From NCBI GenBank assembly GCA_019090405.1, contig JAHRVZ010000198.1:1-32507 (forward strand): a stretch of DNA of 32,507 bases. Direction: 5' to 3'. The position numbers were made by a program, and so were the translations under genes. The notes under the pieces were generated by a model. That model had not been told where the DNA came from and did not search any database. It saw nothing but the letters and a program-made list of their open reading frames with translations. This document shows positions 1 through 8,925 of this stretch, piece by piece. Origin of the DNA: Paracoccaceae bacterium. Its GTDB lineage: Bacteria > Pseudomonadota > Alphaproteobacteria > Rhodobacterales > Rhodobacteraceae. Numbering within the stretch: the stretch's first letter is position 1; each line of letters starts with the position of its first letter.

Positions 1-669
1 GAAAAGCGGCCAATCACCGAAGGTGTTTCGCAATCGGCAATTGATGCCTATGAAAATGAGTTAAAGAAATTGCAGGCCTCAATGGTCGCCCAGCGCACCA
101 AGGTCGAGTCGATGATCGAAGCCGCCAAAGCGGTCGAAGCCGACGCAAATAAGACCCGTGCAGATGCCGCAGAGGTTTTGCAAGTAGCTGCAAACAAGGC
201 GCTATTGGCCGAACTTCGTGAAGATTTACAATCTGGATCGCCATACGCAACTGTATTAAGCGAGCTCACAGTCAATGGTGTGAAAATACCGGATGATCTT
301 GCCGCGTCTGCTGCCACGGGTGTCACAACGCTTGCCGCATTGCAGGACAATTTTCCCGAGGCTGCCCGCACGGCACTAGCCGCCGCACGGGATGCAAACA
401 AGGACACCGAGACCGGAATCGCCGCGTATTTGCGTCGCCAGCTTGGCGCACGGTCGGTTTCACCCCGCGATGGCGACAGCGCAGACGCGATTCTGTCGCG
501 CGCCGAGGCCGCGCTGACCAACGGTCAGGTTTCTGATGCGCTTGATGAACTGGCAAAAATGCCCGACGATGTTACGGCGACGATGACAGACTGGATTGAG
601 CCTGCAAAATCGCGGTTGGCGGCCATTTCGGCGTCTGACGCAATTGGGCGTGAATTGAACACAAAATAA
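1..669 (+). CDS. Mitofilin-like (COG4223-type) membrane protein, 3' part
   Basis: The reading frame is open from the first base, so the gene is cut by the left edge; about 222 C-terminal residues remain. The visible part is Ala-, Lys- and Glu-rich and almost entirely helical. It begins with a coiled-coil-like stretch and ends in a compact helical domain of the kind found in alphaproteobacterial mitofilin (Mic60) homologues. No membrane segment is visible; in the family it lies near the N-terminus, which is missing here. The stop is 10 bases before hemY, so the two are probably co-transcribed. In Rhodobacterales this kind of protein usually lies between hemD and hemY, and that context is the main support for the name. 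The family is thought to shape or organise the inner membrane; its link to haem synthesis is positional only. Confidence 0.75.
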   Translation, partial: EKRPITEGVSQSAIDAYENELKKLQASMVAQRTKVESMIEAAKAVEADANKTRADAAEVLQVAANKALLAELREDLQSGSPYATVLSELTVNGVKIPDDLAASAATGVTTLAALQDNFPEAARTALAAARDANKDTETGIAAYLRRQLGARSVSPRDGDSADAILSRAEAALTNGQVSDALDELAKMPDDVTATMTDWIEPAKSRLAAISASDAIGRELNTK

Positions 670-679
670 AGGGTCTGCC

Positions 680-2137
680 ATGTTGTGGTCATTGATCAAA
701 ATTCTGGTTTTCGTGGCAATTATCGCACTTTTGACGGTGGCCGGGGGGATGTTGCTTGAAACCCAGGGCGGCATTCAGATTACCGTGGCGGGCACGGAAT
801 ATACGCTAGGGCCGCTGCAGTCAGTGATTGCTGGATTGGCGTTGATCGTTACGCTTTGGATGTTTCTTAAACTGTTGTCGCTGCTGGTTGCGACACTGAA
901 ATTCCTCAACGGGGATGAAACGGCACTGTCACGGTATTTTGATCGAAATCGCGAACGCAAAGGGTTTCAGGCCATTTCAAACGGGTTGATGGCATTGGCC
1001 TCGGGCGAAGGTCGGGTTGCGATGGCACAGGCCGCCAAGGCCGAGAAATATCTGAACAAACCGGAACTGACCAATCTGCTGACCGCACAGGCTGCGGAAT
1101 TGTCCGGGGACACCAAGAAAGCAACCGAGACCTACAAAAAGCTGATTGCCGACGACGCAACCCGGTTCGTTGGCGTGCGCGGGATTATGAAGCAGCGTCT
1201 TGCCGAAGGCGATACCGACACCGCCCGAAAGCTGGCCGAAAAGGCGTTCGCGCTGAAACCCCGCCATGAGGAAACGCAGGATGTTCTGCTGAAACTTCAG
1301 GCTCAGGCGCGCGATTGGTCCGGCGCCCGGACGACACTGAACGCGAAACTGAAATCCGGCTCATTGCCGCGCGATGTCTATTCCCGACGCGAGGCTGTGC
1401 TGGCCTTGTCCGAAGCGCGCGAAATCATCGACGATGATTCCAGCATCGAGGTGCAGGTAAAGGCGATCGAGGCGAACCGACTGTCCCCTGATCTGGTTCC
1501 AGCGGCGGCGATGGCGGCGCGATCCTATATCGCCAAGGGCAAACCACGCAACGCGGTACGCATTCTGAAAAAAGCATGGGACACCCGACCGCACCCGGAT
1601 CTTGCAGCAGCCTTTGCCGCCATAGAACCGGACGAAACTGCGGCCGAGCGTGTCGCCCGATTTGCCGCTTTGACCAATATTCACCCGGACGATCCGGAAA
1701 CAAAGCTGGTAAGGGCCGAACTGAGTATCGTAGCCGAAGATTTCCCCGAAGCGCGTCGCGCTTTGGGTGATCTGGTCGACACCAACCCGGATTCCCGCGC
1801 CTTGACATTGATGGCAGCAATTGAACGCGGCGAAGGAGCATCTGACACGGTGGTGCAGGGATGGTTGGCCAAAGCCCTGAATGCACCTCGTGGCCCGCAA
1901 TGGGTGTGCGACAATTGCCACCACGTCCATGCCGACTGGACCCCGGTTTGTGAAAGCTGCGAAAGTTTTGACACTCTCAGCTGGAAAACGCCCCAAGCCC
2001 CCGAAATCACCAGTGCGACAGGAGTGCATCTGTTGCCGTTGATCGTTGGTGCCTTGCCGACCGATGATGCTGCGACAGAGTCTGACAGTCCAGAAGCCGA
2101 GTTGATGGATGAAGATGACGACGCGTCTAAGGCCTAG
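680..2137 (+). CDS. hemY: HemY-like TPR membrane protein with C-terminal zinc ribbon
   Basis: A 485-residue protein. Two hydrophobic segments (about residues 4-24 and 46-70) form the HemY_N-type membrane hairpin. A long helical region of degenerate tetratricopeptide repeats follows (about 95-400). Near the C-terminus lie two CxxC pairs, Cys410/Cys413 and Cys424/Cys427, in a W-x-C-x2-C...W-x3-C-x2-C arrangement that looks like a rubredoxin-type zinc ribbon, as in LapB/YciM. The tail is acidic. HemY proteins of this type are bacterial TPR proteins encoded with late haem-biosynthesis genes; they are not protoporphyrinogen oxidase, and their exact role is unsettled. The gene starts 10 bases after the mitofilin-like gene, so the two likely form an operon whose upstream part lies outside the window. 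Confidence 0.85.
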   Translation: MLWSLIKILVFVAIIALLTVAGGMLLETQGGIQITVAGTEYTLGPLQSVIAGLALIVTLWMFLKLLSLLVATLKFLNGDETALSRYFDRNRERKGFQAISNGLMALASGEGRVAMAQAAKAEKYLNKPELTNLLTAQAAELSGDTKKATETYKKLIADDATRFVGVRGIMKQRLAEGDTDTARKLAEKAFALKPRHEETQDVLLKLQAQARDWSGARTTLNAKLKSGSLPRDVYSRREAVLALSEAREIIDDDSSIEVQVKAIEANRLSPDLVPAAAMAARSYIAKGKPRNAVRILKKAWDTRPHPDLAAAFAAIEPDETAAERVARFAALTNIHPDDPETKLVRAELSIVAEDFPEARRALGDLVDTNPDSRALTLMAAIERGEGASDTVVQGWLAKALNAPRGPQWVCDNCHHVHADWTPVCESCESFDTLSWKTPQAPEITSATGVHLLPLIVGALPTDDAATESDSPEAELMDEDDDASKA

Positions 2138-2206
2138 CTGACCCAAGCCCTGGAAAACTATCACCAAAGAACTTCAATCAGAGCGCGATTTCTCTCGATT
2201 TATCGG

Positions 2207-2225
2207 GCATTGCGAGGCACAATGC
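2207..2225. repeat. Short inverted repeat after hemY
   Basis: GCATTG (2207-2212) and CAATGC (2220-2225) form a perfect 6-bp stem with a 7-base loop in the 124-base gap between hemY and the first mscS gene. There is no T-run after it, so it is at best a weak terminator or part of the mscS leader. Nothing else of note was seen in this gap. Confidence 0.3.
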
Positions 2226-2261
2226 AGGTTGATGAGTTTTAACATGGTTTGGCGAGTTTAG

Positions 2262-3578
2262 ATGCACATTTACAAACAATCTGGCGGCACATTGGTGCAA
2301 TTGCTGACGCTATTGGCGATGCTGGCCCTGCCCCTCGCGGCTTTTGCCCAGCAAACCGATGACAGTGCTACGAATTTTCAGGCCGCTGACGCCGCTGACG
2401 AATCTGATCTGACCAAGGACGAACTGCGGTTGTTGACCCTGCCTATGTCTGAGGCAGAATTGGGAAAACTTGCCGAAGTCTGGCAAGGCCACCTTCAGGA
2501 CAGCGTTAAAGACAATGTCCTGCTTGAGCTTGAATTGCGAAACGCCACTTCTGGCCAAGCCAGCGCGATCCGCAAACAAATTGTTGTTTCTGCGACTGAA
2601 CTGAATACGACGCTTGAGAAATATCGCACCGTTCTGGACCAGTGGAAACTAAAGGGTGCCAGTCAGGATAGTCTGGCTCTTCATACCAAATACGCCAGCG
2701 CCGTTTCGGCAGAGCTGTTTAGGGTGACGGATATAAGGGCATTGTTTCGTATCGCTAAGGTTTGGTTGCTTTCGTCAAATGGTGGGCTTGGGTTTTTTAT
2801 CAAAATCGCGGCCGGGATCATTGCATTGTTTGTCTTGAGCCTTATCGCAAAATTCAATCGACGTTTGGCCCGACAGGCGCTTGAACGCGTATCTGCGATG
2901 TCGCAACTTTTGAAATCTTTTGTTCAAAGGGCGGTTTACTGGCTGACGCTGGTCCTTGGGTTTGTGTTGTTCCTTGCAATTGTCGGGGTGAACGTAACGC
3001 CGGTATTTGCAGTGTTTGGCGGCATCAGCTTTATTCTTGCGTTTGCATTGCAGGATACGCTTGGAAATCTGGCCAGCGGATTGATGATCATGTTGCTAAA
3101 GCCCTTTGATACAGGTGATCTGATCCATGTCAGTGGAACATCTGGCGTCGTTGATGAAATGTCGATCATTGCGACAACCATCCGGACATTTGACAACCAG
3201 ATTATCGTGGTGCCGAACTCAAAAGCCTGGGGCGACGTCATTACCAACGTCAATGCCGCCCCCGAGCGTCGGGTCGATCTGGTGTTTGGCATCGGATATG
3301 CCGACAACGCCCCGAAAGCGATCGAAATTCTGTCCACTCTGATTGAGAAGAACAATCTTTGCCTTAGTGATCCGGCTCCATCAATTTTTGTCGGTGAACT
3401 GGGTGATAGCTCGGTGAATATATTCTGCCGTCCGTGGGTGAAAACTCCGGATTATTGGACTGTTTATTGGGCCTTGCTGCATCAGGCGAAAGAACAGTTT
3501 GATGCCGAGGGAATTTCCATTCCGTTCCCGCAGCGCGATGTGCATGTGTATCAGATGAGCGACCAAACCGAAGGCTAA
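2262..3578 (+). CDS. MscS-family mechanosensitive channel (first of two)
   Basis: A 438-residue protein with a signal peptide (about 1-29, ending AFAQ), a periplasmic helical region (about 45-170), then membrane segments at about 178-197 and 224-243. A pore-lining helix follows (about 249-280) with the small-residue pattern and the A-L-Q-D-x-L-G-N-L-A-S-G motif of MscS TM3. After it come the MscS beta domain (KPFDTGD...VPNSK) and the alpha/beta cytoplasmic domain. These channels open under membrane tension and release solutes during hypo-osmotic shock. An upstream ATG is closed by an in-frame stop before 2262, which supports the chosen start; the ribosome-binding site is weak (GGCGAG). The gene is followed by a second, clearly different MscS gene. 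Family assignment is secure; the gating stimulus cannot be read from sequence. Confidence 0.9.
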   Translation: MHIYKQSGGTLVQLLTLLAMLALPLAAFAQQTDDSATNFQAADAADESDLTKDELRLLTLPMSEAELGKLAEVWQGHLQDSVKDNVLLELELRNATSGQASAIRKQIVVSATELNTTLEKYRTVLDQWKLKGASQDSLALHTKYASAVSAELFRVTDIRALFRIAKVWLLSSNGGLGFFIKIAAGIIALFVLSLIAKFNRRLARQALERVSAMSQLLKSFVQRAVYWLTLVLGFVLFLAIVGVNVTPVFAVFGGISFILAFALQDTLGNLASGLMIMLLKPFDTGDLIHVSGTSGVVDEMSIIATTIRTFDNQIIVVPNSKAWGDVITNVNAAPERRVDLVFGIGYADNAPKAIEILSTLIEKNNLCLSDPAPSIFVGELGDSSVNIFCRPWVKTPDYWTVYWALLHQAKEQFDAEGISIPFPQRDVHVYQMSDQTEG

Positions 3579-3614
3579 TTCTGTTCTCTAGGCTCTGCAA
3601 GCGTGTAAGAAACC

Positions 3615-3643
3615 TTGCTCAGAAGAAATTTGCGTCGCATTAT
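3615..3643 (+). promoter_or_regulatory. Possible sigma-70-type promoter before second mscS gene
   Basis: TTGCTC (3615-3620) and CATTAT (3638-3643) are 17 bases apart, a normal -35/-10 spacing, about 55 bases before the ATG at 3698. The match is 3/6 and 4/6 to the E. coli consensus, so this is only a candidate. Confidence 0.2.
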
Positions 3644-3697
3644 TGCTAAAACGTTAGTGTCGTTGATCGACATTCGGTCAGCAATTTAGAGAGCCGA

Positions 3698-5371
3698 TTG
3701 AACATGTTCAAATCCAGAAGCAAGGTTGTAGTGATCTGGTTGGGGCGTCTGATACTTGCCCTAACCGTGACCCTTACGTTTTGGCAAATGCCAGTTGTCG
3801 CGCAGAACTCTGAGTCCGACACCCCCCTGACCAACGCCACAGAAGGCAAGCCTGACCCGGCGTTTATCAAACCGGTTGTGATTGAAGGCGTCAGTTTGTT
3901 CAGTGTTCGCGGTACAACCGCACTTCCCGCCAATCAACGCGCTAAGAATATTCAAAAACAGTTGCTGGCGATTGCAGCGGCGTCGCGAAACAAATTCGTA
4001 CATATGGAAACCAAAACCGACGAATTGGGATTTGGCATATATGCGGATGGAGAACTTGTAAGTATCACCACCGAAGCCGACGCAGAATACGAACAGGTCG
4101 ATATTGTTGTTCTTGCGAGTATTCAGTCCGAAGCCATTGAAAAGGCGATTTTGAACTATCGAGCGGGCCGAACCGACGAGGCACGCGTGCAAAGCGCCTA
4201 TGAGGCGCTTATCTGGACCGCTGGCTATGCGATCCTGGTTCTTATCCTTTTAAGTCTTCGGAAAAGAATACCAAAACGGGTCGAACGATATGTAGACACC
4301 AAGTTTTCAGATGTTCAGGCAGCAACGAAAGATGTGGTCAAAAGCCACGCGGTCGCCGCCTTGGCCCGATATTTTGTGCACTTTGTTATTCTGGTCATCA
4401 TGTTTGGATCGTTCTACTATTACTTGTCTCTGGTGCTATTGTCCTTCGCAGAGACCAAACCCTTTGCGCAGCTTTTGATAACCTATGTAACAGCGCCGGT
4501 CTTCACTATCCTCAAGGGTTTTGTCGCGTTTATTCCCAATATGATTACCATTGGCATCATTGTTGCAATGACCCGCGGGCTGATAAAAGGGTCGTACCTG
4601 TTCTTTCAAAACATCGACGTCGGAACAATTAAGATCAAAACTTTTGAAAAGCACTGGATCTGGCCCACATATAACATTGTGCGGGTCGCTCTTATACTGA
4701 TTGCTGTGGTTATTTGTTTTCCGTTTATTCCTGGTGCTGAATCCGAGGCCGTTAAGGGTCTGACTTTGCTGGTGGGTGTCATGGTCTCTCTTGGGTCAAA
4801 TTCTGTCGTCAGCAACGTCTTGGCCGGACTGTTTGTGATTTATCGGCGCAGCATGAACATCGGAGACCGCATCCGCGTCGGGGAACATGTTGGCGACGTG
4901 ATACAAATCAAACTGATGGAGACCTATATCAAGTCGATCAAAAACGAACTTATCAGTGTACCAAACAATCAAATTCTGAATTCCGAAGTGATCAATTATT
5001 CAAGCAAGATCGACGGCCGCGGATTGCTTTTGCATACCACCGTCGGGATTGGGTACGAAGAACCGCAAGACAAAATTGAAGCAATGTTGATTGAGGCCGC
5101 AAGGCGGACGACTAACCTTAAGAACAATCCATCGCCGTTTGTACTGCGCTCTGGTCTTGCAGATTATGCGATCAACTATCAGGTCAACGCGTTCAGCACG
5201 CGAGGGTCGATCATACCAAAAATCATGTCGGATTTGCATAGTAATATTATCGACGTATTCAATGAGAATGATGTTCAGATCATGACGCCTTCTTATATTG
5301 CCGACACGGACACTCCAAAGATACCGGCACAGAAATGGGACGGAGAATTGGCCGTCATAAAAAAGAAATAG
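3698..5371 (+). CDS. MscS-family mechanosensitive channel (second, longer paralogue)
   Basis: A 557-residue protein. It has an N-terminal signal sequence (about 1-35, ending VVAQ), a periplasmic domain (about 40-160) and several membrane segments (about 168-188, 224-250, 262-290 and 325-347). The MscS pore helix contains S-L-G-S-N-S-V-V-S-N-V-L-A-G. The beta domain (IGDRIRVGEHVGDV...SVPNNQI) and C-terminal domain follow. The larger number of membrane segments makes it an MscK- or YnaI-like member rather than minimal MscS. It is only distantly similar to the preceding channel, so the pair is not a recent tandem duplication. A 119-base gap separates them, enough for its own promoter. The likely role is a tension-gated osmotic safety valve. 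Confidence 0.88.
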   Translation: MNMFKSRSKVVVIWLGRLILALTVTLTFWQMPVVAQNSESDTPLTNATEGKPDPAFIKPVVIEGVSLFSVRGTTALPANQRAKNIQKQLLAIAAASRNKFVHMETKTDELGFGIYADGELVSITTEADAEYEQVDIVVLASIQSEAIEKAILNYRAGRTDEARVQSAYEALIWTAGYAILVLILLSLRKRIPKRVERYVDTKFSDVQAATKDVVKSHAVAALARYFVHFVILVIMFGSFYYYLSLVLLSFAETKPFAQLLITYVTAPVFTILKGFVAFIPNMITIGIIVAMTRGLIKGSYLFFQNIDVGTIKIKTFEKHWIWPTYNIVRVALILIAVVICFPFIPGAESEAVKGLTLLVGVMVSLGSNSVVSNVLAGLFVIYRRSMNIGDRIRVGEHVGDVIQIKLMETYIKSIKNELISVPNNQILNSEVINYSSKIDGRGLLLHTTVGIGYEEPQDKIEAMLIEAARRTTNLKNNPSPFVLRSGLADYAINYQVNAFSTRGSIIPKIMSDLHSNIIDVFNENDVQIMTPSYIADTDTPKIPAQKWDGELAVIKKK

Positions 5372-5453
5372 GTGCATTTTCTATGCCCAGATTGTTTAGT
5401 GGCATTATCAGCGCAACTACGACTATGATTGCTGAAAACGGGAGAGAAATACA

Positions 5454-7082
5454 ATGAACGGAACAATGATGCTCCAGCAGCTGACGATCAGCTCACTGAT
5501 TGCACATACAGCGCGTTATCACGGTAAAACACCAGTGATTTCGGTTGAGACAACGGGTGGAATTGCCCAAACCAATTGGGCCGAAATTGAACTGAACGCG
5601 CGCAAACTTGCGTCGGCATTGGAAACCCTGGGCATCAAAAAAGGCGAACGCTGCGCCACGATTGCGTGGAACAACCGCCGCCACCTTGAGATTTATTTTG
5701 GCGTGGCCGGGGCCGGCATGATTTGCCATACGATCAACCCGCGCCTGTTCCCCGAACAGCTTATCTATATCATCAACCACGCGCAGGATCAGGTGCTGTT
5801 TCTGGACCAGACTTTCCTGCCGATTGTCGCCAAATTGGGCGAACATCTGAAAACCGTCAAACATGTGGTCCTACTTGGCCCACGCGATGAGGCCGCTGCC
5901 GAAATGGTCGAAGGTCTGCTGTTTTACGACGAATTACTGGACGCCGAGGGCGACGATTACGTTTGGCCCGATATTGACGAAAACACGCCATCCAGCCTGT
6001 GTTACACGTCCGGCACCACCGGCCACCCCAAGGGTGTGCAATACACTCACCGCAGCAATATCTTGCATTCAATGGGGGCCAATCAAGCTGATGGGCTTGC
6101 GTTGTCTGCCCGTGATACCATTATGCCGGTTGTTCCGATGTTTCACGCCAATGCTTGGGGCGTTCCTTATGCGGTTGCCATGTCCGGGTCCAAACTGGTG
6201 CTACCGGGGCCAGGCTTGGACGGTGAAAGCCTTGTAAAATTGATTGATGAGCAAAAAGTAACAATGGCGATGGGTGTCCCGACGATCTGGATGGGCCTGC
6301 TCGCCGCATTGGAAGCCACCGGAAGCAAGGTAGAGTCCTTGAACCGGACCCTTGTTGGCGGTTCGGCATTGCCGAGTTCGATGCTCAAGGAATTCCGTGA
6401 GAAATACGATATTGAGCTGATTCATGGTTGGGGAATGACGGAAACCAGCCCGCTGGGGACGTTGAACCAATTGCTGCAAAAGCACGTGGACTTGCCCAAA
6501 GACCAGCAATACAAACTGCGCGAAGGTCAAGGACGTCCGCCTTTCGGAGTAGAGCTGCGTGTGGTCGACGAGAACGGCGCATTGCTGCCTGAGGACGGAG
6601 AAACCCAGGGCAATCTGCAAATTCGCGGCCATTGGATCATCGAGTCCTATTTTGGAGTGAATGAAACTGCGCTGACCGAAGACGGCTGGTTTGATTGTGG
6701 TGATGTAGCGACGATTGACCAGGATGGTTATGTGATCATCCGCGACCGCTCTAAGGACATAATCAAGTCCGGTGGCGAATGGATTTCTACGGTTGAACTA
6801 GAGGACATAGGCATTTCGCACCCACATGTGGCCAATGCAGCAGCTATCGCCGCGCGACACAAGAAATGGGATGAACGCCCGGTTCTGGTTGTGATCAAAG
6901 CCGAAGGTCAAACCCCGTCCGAGGCCGACATTCTGGACCATTTCGAGGGTCGCATCGCCAAATGGCAAATCCCGGACAAAGTGGTTTTTGTAGATGAATT
7001 GCCTATCGGGGGAACCGGCAAAGTGTTGAAAAACAAACTGCGGGATCAATTTGGCGACATACTTTGGGAAGAAAGCGCCTGA
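5454..7082 (+). CDS. dmdB: Acyl-CoA ligase, DmdB-like (MMPA-CoA ligase candidate)
   Basis: A 542-residue member of the ANL adenylating superfamily. The ATP-binding loop YTSGTTGHPKG is at 184-194, the GWGMTETSP motif at about 325-333, the adenylate-binding GWFDCGDVA at about 411-419, and the catalytic lysine of the C-terminal domain in GGTGK is Lys523. The N-terminal 130 residues (IAWNNRRHLEIY...HTINPRLFPEQL) resemble roseobacter DmdB as I recall it; DmdB activates 3-methylmercaptopropionate, a product of DMSP demethylation. The same subfamily includes medium-chain fatty acyl-CoA ligases, so the true substrate could differ. No dmdA, dmdC or dmdD lies in the window. GGGAGAG lies just upstream of the ATG. 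An aldehyde dehydrogenase gene follows closely and is probably co-expressed. Confidence 0.78.
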   Translation: MNGTMMLQQLTISSLIAHTARYHGKTPVISVETTGGIAQTNWAEIELNARKLASALETLGIKKGERCATIAWNNRRHLEIYFGVAGAGMICHTINPRLFPEQLIYIINHAQDQVLFLDQTFLPIVAKLGEHLKTVKHVVLLGPRDEAAAEMVEGLLFYDELLDAEGDDYVWPDIDENTPSSLCYTSGTTGHPKGVQYTHRSNILHSMGANQADGLALSARDTIMPVVPMFHANAWGVPYAVAMSGSKLVLPGPGLDGESLVKLIDEQKVTMAMGVPTIWMGLLAALEATGSKVESLNRTLVGGSALPSSMLKEFREKYDIELIHGWGMTETSPLGTLNQLLQKHVDLPKDQQYKLREGQGRPPFGVELRVVDENGALLPEDGETQGNLQIRGHWIIESYFGVNETALTEDGWFDCGDVATIDQDGYVIIRDRSKDIIKSGGEWISTVELEDIGISHPHVANAAAIAARHKKWDERPVLVVIKAEGQTPSEADILDHFEGRIAKWQIPDKVVFVDELPIGGTGKVLKNKLRDQFGDILWEESA

Positions 7083-7095
7083 TTTTTCCAGCGCA

Positions 7096-8817
7096 ATGCA
7101 AGACTCAAAAATAGAGTTTCCCGAGTACGATATTGCATTGGCTGATCTGGCCCGGGCCAAAGATTCCTGGGCCAAATCGTCCATTGCAGATCGTATTCAG
7201 GTGCTGTTGGACATCAAGAATGCCTTGATGCCTGTCACGCAAACCTGGGTGGAAATTGCGTCACGCAAGAAATTGATCCCTCAGGGCGCAGCTGCCGAGG
7301 GTGAAGAATGGACATCAGGTCCATACGCATTGATGATGGCCTGCAATGGCCTGATCGAAACCCTGTCTGGGATGGACGGAAAGACGTTTCTGAACGGTCT
7401 TGCCACGCGTCAGACAGCAACCGGACAGCTGGCTGTCAAAGTGACCCCAAGCTCCATCTGGGACCACCTTTTGCTGTCCGGCATACGCGCCGAGGTTTGG
7501 ATGCAGCCAAGTGTAACCAAGGCCAATTTGCCCGACCATACAGCTAGTTCATATGGCATTCCTGCCAATCAGCGTGTCGGCAAGGTTGCGCTGGTGCTTG
7601 GGGCTGGCAACATTTCTTCAATCGCTCCACTGGATTGCTTTCAGAAGCTGTTCATTGAACATCAGGTGGTGGTGCTCAAACTTAACCCGGTTAACGACTA
7701 CTTGTTTGACGTTCTAAATGAAGCTCTCGCACCGCTTATCGAACACGATGCTTTGCGCATTGTCCGTGGTGATGGTGCGGCAGGAGCCTATCTGGCCACC
7801 CATCCGAACGTGGATGAAATACACATTACCGGAGCGATGGCGACACATGATCTGATCGTATGGGGTGCAGGGGCCGAAGGTAAGGCCAATAAGCAGGCCG
7901 GAACACCAATGAACACGCGCAGGATAACATCGGAATTGGGCGCAGTTTGTCCCACAATCGTGGTGCCAGGCCCATGGTCGAACGCAGACATAGCGTTTCA
8001 GGCCGAACACATTGCCAGTCAGAAAATGCACAATTCAGGGTTCAATTGCATTGCTTGCCAGGTACTTGTGATGCCTAAATCCTGGGATTTGTCCGGCCCA
8101 TTGCTCAGGGCCGTCAAGGCCGTCATCAGCAAAACAACGCGCCTGCCCTACTACCCCGGAGCCGAACAGCGGATGGATGATTTTGCCAGTCATTCCGATG
8201 AAACAATTTCGGTCCCAAGAGGCAAAGCCAAACCCGCAGTGATCACCGAAATTCGGGATCAGAACGATGAATGGTTCGAGAATAACGAGATTTTCTCCCC
8301 GGCGATGAGCATTTACAAAATCGAAGAAAACGACCCGGAAACCTATCTGAAAGCAGCTATTGAATATGCCAACAGTCGGCTACACGGAACATTGGGCGGC
8401 AATATCCTTGTTCATCCAAAAACCATCAAAGCCATTGGAAAACAAAGGTTTGAGCAGATAATTGGCGAATTCCGCTATGGAACTGTTGCGATCAATGCCT
8501 GGTCTGGATTGGGATTTAGCCTGACCGCTACGCCGTGGGGCGCGTTTCCCGGTCATACGCCTGAGGATGTTCAAAGCGGCATTGGAACCGTGCACAACAC
8601 ATTCATGTTTGACGCCTCTGAGCGCACCGTGGTTCAGGCTCCGTGGCGACCGTTTCCGCGATCTTTTCTTGCCGGTGAATGGACGATGCTGCCCAAGCCT
8701 CCTTGGTTTGTGACCAACAAAACCGCACAGAGAGTCGGCAAAGCGATGACAGGGTTTTATTACAAACCCAGCTTGCAAAAACTGCCTGCGCTTATCTTGG
8801 CAGCAATACGAGGGTAG
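7096..8817 (+). CDS. Divergent aldehyde dehydrogenase family protein
   Basis: A 573-residue protein if the ATG at 7096 is used, 13 bases after the ligase stop. The frame stays open upstream to 7051, inside the ligase gene. The aldehyde dehydrogenase fold is visible. The coenzyme-binding region includes VALVLGAGN (about 164-171) and VVLKLNP with Lys195. The general base is probably Glu280 in SELGA. The catalytic cysteine is probably Cys318 in NSGFNC, aligning with the usual N-x-G-Q-x-C. Several usual motifs are altered: ITGA replaces FTGS, and LNP replaces KPA/KPS. At 573 residues it is longer than typical members (about 480-500). Pairing with an acyl-CoA ligase suggests either aldehyde oxidation feeding the ligase or reduction of an acyl-CoA to aldehyde; the substrate is unknown. 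No good ribosome-binding site lies directly before the ATG, so translational coupling is possible. Confidence 0.75.
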   Translation: MQDSKIEFPEYDIALADLARAKDSWAKSSIADRIQVLLDIKNALMPVTQTWVEIASRKKLIPQGAAAEGEEWTSGPYALMMACNGLIETLSGMDGKTFLNGLATRQTATGQLAVKVTPSSIWDHLLLSGIRAEVWMQPSVTKANLPDHTASSYGIPANQRVGKVALVLGAGNISSIAPLDCFQKLFIEHQVVVLKLNPVNDYLFDVLNEALAPLIEHDALRIVRGDGAAGAYLATHPNVDEIHITGAMATHDLIVWGAGAEGKANKQAGTPMNTRRITSELGAVCPTIVVPGPWSNADIAFQAEHIASQKMHNSGFNCIACQVLVMPKSWDLSGPLLRAVKAVISKTTRLPYYPGAEQRMDDFASHSDETISVPRGKAKPAVITEIRDQNDEWFENNEIFSPAMSIYKIEENDPETYLKAAIEYANSRLHGTLGGNILVHPKTIKAIGKQRFEQIIGEFRYGTVAINAWSGLGFSLTATPWGAFPGHTPEDVQSGIGTVHNTFMFDASERTVVQAPWRPFPRSFLAGEWTMLPKPPWFVTNKTAQRVGKAMTGFYYKPSLQKLPALILAAIRG

Positions 8818-8865
8818 CTGATTTTGGCCCCTTTCAACCACAACAAATAGCTCAAACTGTACTTG

Positions 8866-8882
8866 TTAGGCTTGTCTTAACC
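8866..8882 (+). promoter_or_regulatory. CtrA-like box upstream of motB
   Basis: TTAG (8866-8869), 7 bases, then TTAACC (8877-8882). The CtrA consensus is TTAA-N7-TTAA(C), so there is one mismatch. It ends about 45 bases before the motB start, a plausible place for an activator bound over the -35 region. CtrA controls motility genes in several Rhodobacterales. Similar sites lie before flgE and fliL. Confidence 0.45.
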
Positions 8883-8925
8883 TCTGATCTGTTACGCCAG
8901 TAATGGGTGAGAAAAGGTGGTGGAG

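Noticed and set aside
1361-2167. 268-residue open frame on the - strand opposite hemY
   Set aside because: It is the complement of a clear HemY gene, has a Cys/Arg/Gly-heavy composition unlike a real protein, and has no supporting context.
5372-5390. GCAT/ATGC hairpin after the second mscS gene
   Set aside because: Only 4 bp of stem and no T-run; too weak for a terminator.
7051-7095. Longer start of the aldehyde dehydrogenase inside the ligase gene
   Set aside because: The extra 15 residues lie almost wholly in the conserved end of the ligase, and the ATG at 7096 gives a normal start just after its stop. Not fully excluded.
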